Below, piece by piece: positions 1 through 7,219 of a DNA stretch of 64,000 nucleotides. Numbering within the stretch: position 1 is the first letter of the stretch; every line of letters starts with the position of its first letter. This DNA comes from Buchnera aphidicola (Nurudea yanoniella) (GTDB lineage Bacteria; Pseudomonadota; Gammaproteobacteria; Enterobacterales; Enterobacteriaceae): NCBI GenBank assembly GCA_039829995.1, contig CP140036.1, positions 310,001 to 374,000 of the forward strand, given 5' to 3'. The position numbers and the translations under genes were made by a program. The notes beneath the pieces were generated by a model. The model was not told the DNA's origin, made no database searches, and saw only the letters and a program-made list of their open reading frames with translations.

Positions 1-565
1 ATATCCAAAAAATCACATTACAGGGCTGCGAATCTGGTTAAAAGATCCATTACATGTCACAAATTTTTTAAAAAACTTTCATGTTCTTAATTGCTTAAAA
101 ATAGAAAACTGGAAAGATAGTCAGGGCGAGATATTACAAGCTGCGAAAATAGAAAAATATATGATGACACTATTATTTAGTTTAATTATTCTAATTTCTA
201 TTTTCAGTTTAATGGTATTTGTTAGTTTATTTATTATAGAAAAAGAAAGAGATATTGCTATATTTCAAACGTTAGGTTTATCTAAATGGAATATTATGTT
301 AATTTTTATCTATCAAGGATTATTGAGTGGAATTTTAAGCATATTATTAGGTATGTTATTCAGTTTTTTTATGATGAATGAAACTTTCGGTATTGTTTCA
401 ATTCTAAAAAAATTTTATACAGATTTTTATCTTCCTTATTCTATTGTTCCTTATCAAATTATAATCATTAACTTTATATTTATAACATGCATTTTTTTAT
501 CAATTATTTATCCTTCTTGGAAAATAACTCAATTATATCCATCACAAAGGTTAGCATATGAATAG
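1..565 (+). CDS. lolC: LolC, lipoprotein-releasing ABC transporter permease (5' end outside window)
   Basis: This is the C-terminal part of LolC, an inner-membrane subunit of the LolCDE complex that releases lipoproteins to LolA. The reading frame is open from base 2, so the gene begins before the window. The visible segment starts in the periplasmic domain (ITGLRIWLKDPL) and continues into the FtsX-type permease region with three hydrophobic segments. The motif EKERDIAIFQTLGL before the second segment is typical of the family. The stop codon overlaps the start of lolD by 8 bases, which supports co-transcription and translational coupling of lolCDE. Assignment as LolC rather than LolE rests on position upstream of lolD and on sequence similarity to LolC. 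Confidence 0.93.
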   Translation, partial: YPKNHITGLRIWLKDPLHVTNFLKNFHVLNCLKIENWKDSQGEILQAAKIEKYMMTLLFSLIILISIFSLMVFVSLFIIEKERDIAIFQTLGLSKWNIMLIFIYQGLLSGILSILLGMLFSFFMMNETFGIVSILKKFYTDFYLPYSIVPYQIIIINFIFITCIFLSIIYPSWKITQLYPSQRLAYE

Positions 566-1235
566 TTTGTATTTGTTGAAGTGCAATTCTATATACAAAT
601 CTTATTTACAAAAAACTATCTTAAAGAATATTTCTTTAAAATTAAAGGCAGGAAATATGATGTCTATCACTGGTTCTTCTGGATCAGGTAAAAGTACTTT
701 ATTACATATTATAGGTGGATTAGATGTGCCTGATTCAGGACAAGTTTTTTTTTTAGGGCAAAATATTCATAACATTTCTAATAAAAAACAATCTGCTTTA
801 AGAAATCATCATTTAGGTTTTGTATACCAACTTCATCATTTACTTCCAGATTTTGATGTTATTGAAAATGTAGCTTTGCCTTTATTAATTCAAAAAAAAA
901 ATAGAATAAAAGCATTTGAACAAGCGTATAATGTTTTAAAAGAACTCAAAATAGAAGAGAAAGCAAAACAGTTCCCTTCAGAATTGTCAGGTGGAGAACG
1001 TCAAAGAGTAGCTATAGCCAGAGCATTAGTAACAAAACCCAGTTTAATTATAGCTGATGAACCTACTGGTCATTTAGATAAAAAAAATTCTAAAAATTTT
1101 TTAGATTTATTATTTAAATTTAATTACGAATATAATATTGCCGTATTAATAGTTACACATGATGTTTTCTTATTTAAAAATATACCATTAAAAATGGAAT
1201 TAAAGTCTGGGAAATTATATAAAATAAACGCTTAA
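558..1235 (+). CDS. lolD: LolD, ATP-binding subunit of lipoprotein exporter
   Basis: This is the ABC ATPase that powers LolCDE release of outer-membrane lipoproteins. The 225 residues hold a Walker A (GSSGSGKST, about 39-47), a Q-loop in FVYQLHHLLPDFDVIENV, the signature LSGGERQRVAIARAL and Walker B LIIADEPTGHLD. The LLPDF segment after the Q-loop is characteristic of LolD. Length is close to the E. coli protein (233). A run of ten T at 745-754 lies inside the gene and is a potential slippage site, but the genomic frame is intact. The start overlaps lolC, and lolE follows after a short gap. Confidence 0.96.
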   Translation: MNSLYLLKCNSIYKSYLQKTILKNISLKLKAGNMMSITGSSGSGKSTLLHIIGGLDVPDSGQVFFLGQNIHNISNKKQSALRNHHLGFVYQLHHLLPDFDVIENVALPLLIQKKNRIKAFEQAYNVLKELKIEEKAKQFPSELSGGERQRVAIARALVTKPSLIIADEPTGHLDKKNSKNFLDLLFKFNYEYNIAVLIVTHDVFLFKNIPLKMELKSGKLYKINA

Positions 1236-1250
1236 AAAGGAAATTATACG

Positions 1251-2489
1251 GTGATTTATTTGTCTTTTTTAATATCTAAAAAATTTAATACTAAATATAA
1301 AAAAGATAGTATCATTCCTATGATATCTTTTTTTTCTAAAATTGGTGTGTTTTTAGGAACATGCATATTAATTGTTAGTTGTAGCGCTTTAAATGGATTT
1401 CAGTTTGAATTAAATAATAGAATTTTATCAGTGCTACCTCATGGCGAAATTATACCTATAAATCAACCATTTAAAAATTGGAAGAAAATAAAAAATTTAT
1501 TGCAGTCATTCACTAATGTTACGTTTGTAATGCCATATGTAAGTACTACAGCGTTAATTGATCATCCACAAGGAATAAAGGGAATTCAATTAAGAGGATT
1601 GGATTTTTCTGATATATACGCTTTTAAAAAACTGAAAAAGTTTATTAATATAAAAATATTACACCAAATGAATGAAAATAAAAATCAAATAATATTAGGT
1701 AACGGTATTGCAAAATCTCTATCTATAAAAATAGGGGATCAGATAAACATTTTTGCTTGTAAAAATTATAATTCTTTAACTTTACAATATAAATATATTA
1801 ATTTAAAAGTAATAAGTATTTTTAAAATAGATGGAAACATCGATAATACGCTAGCTTTAGTTTCTATGAAGAATTTACAGAAATGTTTCGGGATGAAATC
1901 TGCTATTTCAGGATTAGAGATTTTTGTAAAAAATCCACTCAATGACACTGAAATTTTTAAAACTATTCACAGTAAATTACCTAATACTTATATTGTGAAA
2001 AATTGGATAACTGAATATGATTATATATATCATGATATTAAATTAATAAAAACTATAATTTATTTCACTATGACATTAATTTTTATTAGTTCATGTTTAA
2101 GTATATCATCAATAAATTTTTTAGAAATATCAAAAAAAACTAATAGTTTTGCAATATTTAAAACATTAGGAATGAATAATCGCACAATTATGATAATATT
2201 TTTAATACATGGTATTAAATCTATATTAAAAATTGGATTTTTATCACTGTTTCTAAGTACAATATTACTATTAAACATTAAAAATTGCATATATTATATA
2301 GAAAAATTTTTTGGTAAAAAGTTATTATCTAGTATTGTATATTTTATTGATTTTATTCCTATTTTTCTTTCTTTTGTTGATGTCATTTCAATATTTTGCA
2401 TTTTATTTTTAATAGGATTTGTAACTAGTTATTTCCCTGCTTATTACATAAAAAGCATTGAACCTGCAAAAATTTTAAAAAAGTATTAA
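1251..2489 (+). CDS. lolE: LolE, lipoprotein-releasing ABC transporter permease
   Basis: This is the second permease of LolCDE. Its 412 residues nearly match E. coli LolE (about 414). It has an N-terminal membrane segment near 30-48 followed by ALNGFQFELNNRILSVLPHGE, the conserved entry to the periplasmic domain. Three membrane segments lie in the last 150 residues, with the FtsX-type KKTNSFAIFKTLGM motif. The start is GTG at 1251, preceded by an AAAAGGA ribosome binding site about 9 bases upstream. Inner-membrane location is inferred. The product would partner with LolC and LolD. Confidence 0.93.
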   Translation: MIYLSFLISKKFNTKYKKDSIIPMISFFSKIGVFLGTCILIVSCSALNGFQFELNNRILSVLPHGEIIPINQPFKNWKKIKNLLQSFTNVTFVMPYVSTTALIDHPQGIKGIQLRGLDFSDIYAFKKLKKFINIKILHQMNENKNQIILGNGIAKSLSIKIGDQINIFACKNYNSLTLQYKYINLKVISIFKIDGNIDNTLALVSMKNLQKCFGMKSAISGLEIFVKNPLNDTEIFKTIHSKLPNTYIVKNWITEYDYIYHDIKLIKTIIYFTMTLIFISSCLSISSINFLEISKKTNSFAIFKTLGMNNRTIMIIFLIHGIKSILKIGFLSLFLSTILLLNIKNCIYYIEKFFGKKLLSSIVYFIDFIPIFLSFVDVISIFCILFLIGFVTSYFPAYYIKSIEPAKILKKY

Positions 2490-2559
2490 AAATATAGCTA
2501 AACATAAATAATATTATTTCTAGTAATATTGAACTTCTAAAAAACTATTAAGGTAAATA

Positions 2560-2718
2560 ATGCAGGTAATTAATCGAAGACTTAAAAACGTGCGTTATAA
2601 AAAACACAAACGAAAAATTCATCAACGTTTCCGAAATAATATTTTTGAACGTGAAATAAAAAAAATATTTTTTAATACACAATATTTATTAAATAAAATA
2701 AAATCTGTTTTTATGTAA
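2560..2718 (+). CDS. small very basic hypothetical protein (52 aa)
   Basis: This short open frame lies between lolE and gapA, opens with ATG and has an AAGG ribosome-binding-like sequence six bases upstream. The 52-residue product begins MQVINRRLKNVRYKKHKRK. It contains about 16 Lys/Arg and only two Glu, and Arg is often encoded by CGA or CGT despite the AT bias, which hints at selection. I do not recognise it. It resembles a small nucleic-acid-binding or ribosome-associated protein only in composition; bS21, bL34 and bS20 do not align by eye. It could also be a remnant of a larger gene. Confidence 0.45.
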   Translation: MQVINRRLKNVRYKKHKRKIHQRFRNNIFEREIKKIFFNTQYLLNKIKSVFM

Positions 2719-2876
2719 AAATATTACTGCATATTTTTTAAATAAATACAAATTTTTGATTTAAAAATTTTTAGAAAAATTTGATTTGTATTAAAATCAA
2801 TTAAAAGATTTCGATTATTTTAAATAAACTCGTGTTTTCTTAAATTTTTATTTTTATAATAATAGCTGGCAAAAAA

Positions 2877-3869
2877 ATGACAATTAAAATAGGTATTAAT
2901 GGATTCGGAAGAATAGGAAGAATGGTTTTTAGATTAGCTCAATTACGTCCTGATATTGAAATACTAGCTATAAATGATTTTATTGACATAAAATATATGG
3001 AATACATGTTGAAATATGATTCTACACATGGTATTTTTTCTGGAACAGTTCAAATAAAAAACAATATTCTTATTGTGAATAATAAAAATATTCACATAAC
3101 TAATGAAAAAAATCCAGAAAATTTGTTATGGGGAGACTTTAATATCGATGTAGTAGTAGAATCTACAGGAATTTTTTTAACGTCTAAAGATGCTTACAAA
3201 CATATACAATCAGGTGCTAAAAAAGTAGTAATTACAGGTCCGTCTCAAGACGATACTCGAATGTTCGTTCGAGGAGCAAATTTTCACAAATATTCCGGAC
3301 AAAAAATAGTATCTAATGCATCTTGTACAACTAATTGTCTAGCCCCAATAGCAAAAGTTATCAATGATGAATTTGGTATTATAGAAGGTCTAATGACCAC
3401 AGTACATGCTACTACAGCTACTCAAAAAACTGTCGACGGTTTATCTCATAAAGATTGGAGAGGCGGTAGAAGTGCCCTTCAAAATATCATTCCATCAACT
3501 ACAGGTGCAGCGCAAGCTGTAGGAAAAGTTCTTCCTGAACTTTATGGAAAATTAACTGGACTAGCTTTTCGCATCCCTACAGCTAATGTATCAGTTGTAG
3601 ATTTAACTATTCGTTTAAAAAAATCTACTACTTATTCAGAAATATGTAACACAATAAAGTCTGCTTCTATAGAACACATGAAAAATATTATTGGTTATAC
3701 TGAAGATAAAGTTGTATCTACTGATTTTAATGGAAGCGAGCTTACTTCTATTTTCGATGCGACTGCAGGATTGTCTTTAAATAACAATTTTATGAAATTG
3801 ATAGCATGGTATGATAATGAAACTGGATATTCTAGTAAAGTATTAGATTTAGTAGAATTAATTTATTAA
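2877..3869 (+). CDS. gapA: glyceraldehyde-3-phosphate dehydrogenase
   Basis: This is NAD-dependent GAPDH, which converts glyceraldehyde 3-phosphate to 1,3-bisphosphoglycerate in the cytoplasm. At 330 residues it is one shorter than E. coli GapA. It has the Rossmann motif INGFGRIGRMVFR at the N-terminus, the catalytic cysteine in SNASCTTNCLAP (about residue 150), and the conserved HATTATQKTVDG and WYDNETGYSSKVLDL stretches. Together with PfkA, TpiA, GpmA and PykA elsewhere in the window it covers most of lower glycolysis. A strong hairpin follows the gene. Confidence 0.98.
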   Translation: MTIKIGINGFGRIGRMVFRLAQLRPDIEILAINDFIDIKYMEYMLKYDSTHGIFSGTVQIKNNILIVNNKNIHITNEKNPENLLWGDFNIDVVVESTGIFLTSKDAYKHIQSGAKKVVITGPSQDDTRMFVRGANFHKYSGQKIVSNASCTTNCLAPIAKVINDEFGIIEGLMTTVHATTATQKTVDGLSHKDWRGGRSALQNIIPSTTGAAQAVGKVLPELYGKLTGLAFRIPTANVSVVDLTIRLKKSTTYSEICNTIKSASIEHMKNIIGYTEDKVVSTDFNGSELTSIFDATAGLSLNNNFMKLIAWYDNETGYSSKVLDLVELIY

Positions 3870-3902
3870 ACATTTTATAAGTATATTCTATACAATTTAT
3901 AC

Positions 3903-3948
3903 AAATTTCATACTGACATTATAATCCTATAATGTCAGTATGAAATTT
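3903..3948. terminator. bidirectional terminator hairpin between gapA and fldA
   Basis: Perfect inverted repeat with 21-bp arms at 3903-3923 and 3928-3948 and a 4-base loop. It lies between the convergent genes gapA (+) and fldA (-), and each arm starts or ends with an A/T run, so it could terminate transcription from both sides. It is one of the longest perfect GC-containing hairpins I noticed in the window. Confidence 0.8.
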
Positions 3949-3999
3949 CTATAAATTTAATATTTTAAAGAATTTTAAACATTTAAACTATATACAATT

Positions 4000-4515
4000 T
4001 TATTTTATGTGAATTTCCTTTTTTAACTGTTGAATCCATATATTTATTCTTTTTTCACTTTTTTCTGGCTGTCGATCTTCATCAATAACTAATCCTAAAA
4101 ATTGTGTTTTATTATACAAAGCTTTAGAACTATCAAAAGAATAACCTTTAGTAGGCCATTTTCCAATGAAATTTACATGTAATTTTTTTATAATGTTAAA
4201 TAATATTCCAATACCATCACAAAAATATTCAGAATAATCTTCTTGATCTCCACAACCAAAAAAAGCCACAGTTTTGTTAAAAAAATTTACCTTTCTTAAA
4301 GTTGAAGAAAAATCATCCCAGTCACATTGAAGTTCTCCATAATACCAAGTCGATGTTCCTAGTATAATAATTTTATATTGTTCTATGTCTTCTTTTTTTG
4401 TATTAGAAATATCATGAATAACAGAAATATTGCTCCCAATTTTTTTTTGAATGTATTTTGCAATATTTTCCGTATTTCCCGTATCACTTCCAAAAAAAAT
4501 ACCTATATCTTTCAT
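4000..4515 (-). CDS. fldA: flavodoxin 1
   Basis: FldA is a small FMN electron carrier serving reductive enzymes such as those of isoprenoid and biotin or methionine metabolism. The FMN phosphate loop GSDTGNTENIAKYI lies near the N-terminus. Conserved GTSTWYYGELQCDW and FFGCGDQEDYSEYFCDG segments bind the flavin ring. I start it at the ATG at 4515, giving 171 residues as in the family, rather than at an upstream TTG eight codons earlier; an AGGGA element precedes the ATG. It is convergent with gapA and divergent from phrB. Confidence 0.96.
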   Translation of the reverse strand: MKDIGIFFGSDTGNTENIAKYIQKKIGSNISVIHDISNTKKEDIEQYKIIILGTSTWYYGELQCDWDDFSSTLRKVNFFNKTVAFFGCGDQEDYSEYFCDGIGILFNIIKKLHVNFIGKWPTKGYSFDSSKALYNKTQFLGLVIDEDRQPEKSEKRINIWIQQLKKEIHIK

Positions 4516-4872
4516 TACACAAAATTCCCTTTTAAACAAAAATTTACATTATTCTTATATAATTTAAGTATATACTTAATGTTTTTAATATTTAAATATT
4601 TATTAATCAATTTTATTAAAATATCACAAACGTATTACATATAAATAATTGTTTTTTATGTAAATTCATAAATTATAGTTTAAATAAATATTTGAAATAA
4701 TCTATTTTTATATTAGTAATAGTAATTCTATTTTGTTAATATATAAAATAACTATAATTTTATAATCAATTATGACACATCATATAAAATTAAACATAAA
4801 ATATTAAAATAACTAAAGTTTTATTTAATTATAAATTTAAAATATTTAAATAACCTCATTAAAAAAATAAAA
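4516..4872. other. fldA-phrB divergent intergenic region, no gene seen
   Basis: 357 bases, almost entirely A and T, between the divergently transcribed fldA and phrB. It must hold the promoters of both genes, but no convincing element stands out against the base bias. No coding remnant is recognisable. Confidence 0.6.
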
Positions 4873-6306
4873 ATGATTACAAATCTTGTATGGTTTCGCA
4901 ATGATTTACGTATACGCGATAACTTAGCACTGTATTCTGCTTGCAAAAATGAAAAATCTATAATACTTGGTTTATTTGTTTTCGTTCCAGCGCAATGGAA
5001 ATTTCATTCTATATCTTATAAAAAATCCAAATTTATATATAACAGTTTAGTTATTCTTAAAAAAGATCTAATGAAATTAAATATTTTTTTGTATTTTCAC
5101 GAATCTACTACATTTCTACAATCAATTAAATATATTACTGAATTTTGCAAAAAAAAAAAAATAGATAACTTATATTATAACTATGAATATGGATTTTTTG
5201 AAAAACAACGGGATATTTTAGTAGAAAAAAAACTTAAAAATTATAAAATATCTTCATATGGATTTCATAGTTCTACATTAATAACTCCCGGAACTATTAA
5301 AAATATAAAGGGGAATATGTATTCGAAATACAGTAATTTTAAAAAAAAATGTATTTTAATATTACTACAAAAAAAATTAGTGTCATTAACTATACTCAAA
5401 AGACAAAATACTATTATAGATACATCACATTTTCATATTCCAATATTTAAATTTCCTTTTGAAAAATTTAATACACAGATTTTTCCGATAGGAGAACTAA
5501 AAGCAATCAAAAAACTTAAATTTTTTCTTAAAAGAAAATTTAATGATTATGATATAAACCGTAATTATTTTTCTTTAAATAGTACTAGTATGCTTTCTGT
5601 TTATTTTTCTATTGGTATATTGTCTCCAATACGTTGTTTTTTAATTTTGCATAAATATTATTCCTATACAAAATATAAAAAGTTTGTTGAAAATTGTTCT
5701 TGGATTAACGAATTAATTTGGCGTGAATTTTTTAAACATTTGTTATATTTTTATCCTAAATTGAGTAAACAACAAGTGTTATGCGATTGGGAAAAAAATA
5801 TAAAATGGGAAAAAAACAAAAAAAATTTAAATGCATGGAAAAAAGGAGAAACAGGTTTTCCTATTATAGATTCTGCTATGAAACAATTAAATCAAATGGG
5901 ATGGATGCATAATCGTTTAAGAATGATTACTTCTAGTTTTTTAGTTAAGAATTTATTAATAAATTGGAGGGAGGGAGAAAAATACTTTATGTCAAAATTA
6001 ATAGACGGAGATACAGCATTAAACAACGGTGGATGGCAATGGATTGCTTCAGTAGGGTTGAATAATATTCCATATTTTCGAATATTTAATCCTTTACTAC
6101 AATCTAAAAAATTTGATAAAAATGGCACATTTATTAAAAAATATATTCCTGAATTAAAAAAATTATCTGCAATTGAAGTACACAATCCAAGTTTATGGAA
6201 TAAAGAAACAAAAAAAATAGTTAAATATCCAAAAAAAATAGTGAGTTTTTCTGAAACAAAAAAAATAGCATTAAAAATATTTAAATTTGCAAAATGTAAA
6301 TTATAA
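4873..6306 (+). CDS. phrB: deoxyribodipyrimidine photolyase
   Basis: This is class I CPD photolyase, a flavoprotein that uses light to split UV-induced cyclobutane pyrimidine dimers. Length (477) matches E. coli PhrB (472). The N-terminal photoantenna domain opens with LVWFRNDLRIRDNLALY. The C-terminal FAD domain shows NELIWREFFKHLL, GWMHNRLRM, INWREGEKYF and DGDTALNNGGWQWIAS, so the three tryptophans of the electron-transfer triad appear conserved. A run of 13 A (5149-5161) sits in frame, so slippage could make a fraction of transcripts out of frame. ybgI follows after 16 bases, as expected of a two-gene unit. Confidence 0.97.
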   Translation: MITNLVWFRNDLRIRDNLALYSACKNEKSIILGLFVFVPAQWKFHSISYKKSKFIYNSLVILKKDLMKLNIFLYFHESTTFLQSIKYITEFCKKKKIDNLYYNYEYGFFEKQRDILVEKKLKNYKISSYGFHSSTLITPGTIKNIKGNMYSKYSNFKKKCILILLQKKLVSLTILKRQNTIIDTSHFHIPIFKFPFEKFNTQIFPIGELKAIKKLKFFLKRKFNDYDINRNYFSLNSTSMLSVYFSIGILSPIRCFLILHKYYSYTKYKKFVENCSWINELIWREFFKHLLYFYPKLSKQQVLCDWEKNIKWEKNKKNLNAWKKGETGFPIIDSAMKQLNQMGWMHNRLRMITSSFLVKNLLINWREGEKYFMSKLIDGDTALNNGGWQWIASVGLNNIPYFRIFNPLLQSKKFDKNGTFIKKYIPELKKLSAIEVHNPSLWNKETKKIVKYPKKIVSFSETKKIALKIFKFAKCKL

Positions 6307-6322
6307 TTTTAAATAAAATATC

Positions 6323-7066
6323 ATGAACAACATAAAGTTAGAAACCATAATAAATAAAAAACTAAATTCCTTTTTGTATAAAGATTGTATCCCAAATGGA
6401 TTGCAAATAGAAGGTACTGAAGAAGTTAAAAAAATTGTAACTGGAGTGACAGCATGTCAAGAACTATTAGATATTGCAGTAAAAGAAAAAGCTCAAGCCG
6501 TTATAGTACATCATGGATATTTTTGGAATAAAAACGAAAGAACTATAAAAGGAATACATAGAGATAGAATAAAAACGATACTTAAAAATGACATAAATTT
6601 ATATTGTTGGCATTTACCTTTAGACTTCCATTCCACATTAGGAAATAATATTCAAATAGGAAAAATTTTAAATGTTGAATTAAAAGGATATATATCCCCA
6701 TTAGTTCCATGGGGAATGTTAAAAAGAAAAGTGACTGAACATGAAATGATTAATATCATCACAAAAAAATTTAATAGAATTCCTTTTCATTATAAAGTTA
6801 ATGCAACACAATTTATTTATAAAATTGCATGGTGTAGTGGAAAAGGACAAGGTTTTATAGATGTTGTTTCTCAATTTGGAGTAGATGCATTCTTAACTGG
6901 AGAAGTTTCAGAAGAAACTATTCATGTTGTTAAAGAGAAAAATTTTCATTTTTTTTCTATTGGTCATCATGCTAGTGAATGTGGGGGAATGATAGCTTTA
7001 ACTAATTGGATAAAAAATAAAACAAATTTAGACGCTATATTTTTTGATATTCATAATCCAATATAA
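6323..7066 (+). CDS. ybgI: NIF3/DUF34-family metal-binding protein YbgI
   Basis: A 247-residue protein, the same length as E. coli YbgI, of the NIF3-like/GTP cyclohydrolase-related family. It carries conserved metal ligands: VIVHHGYFW (about residues 60-70), the CWHLPLDFH segment, and FFSIGHHASECGG near the C-terminus. The biochemical role remains uncertain in the family; a hexameric di-metal hydrolase has been described structurally. It sits directly behind phrB as in E. coli, which suggests co-transcription. Confidence 0.93.
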   Translation: MNNIKLETIINKKLNSFLYKDCIPNGLQIEGTEEVKKIVTGVTACQELLDIAVKEKAQAVIVHHGYFWNKNERTIKGIHRDRIKTILKNDINLYCWHLPLDFHSTLGNNIQIGKILNVELKGYISPLVPWGMLKRKVTEHEMINIITKKFNRIPFHYKVNATQFIYKIAWCSGKGQGFIDVVSQFGVDAFLTGEVSEETIHVVKEKNFHFFSIGHHASECGGMIALTNWIKNKTNLDAIFFDIHNPI

Positions 7067-7219
7067 TTGCATTTCTAATGTTTAAACTATAATTAAAAAC
7101 CTGAGATATTAATTCTTTTAAATAAGGTTTTTAAAAACTTAGCTTTTACTTTTAAATAAACAATTATTCAGAAAAATTAAATATCATCTTTAACAACGTT
7201 ATTTATACTAAGGAAAATT

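Noticed and set aside
2560..2718. Reading the basic 52-residue ORF as ribosomal protein bS21
   Set aside because: Only the first residues (MxVI) resemble bS21; the remainder does not align, so no family name was given.
4378..4644. 88-codon plus-strand frame over the 5' part of fldA
   Set aside because: Antisense to the conserved flavodoxin N-terminus; no homology.
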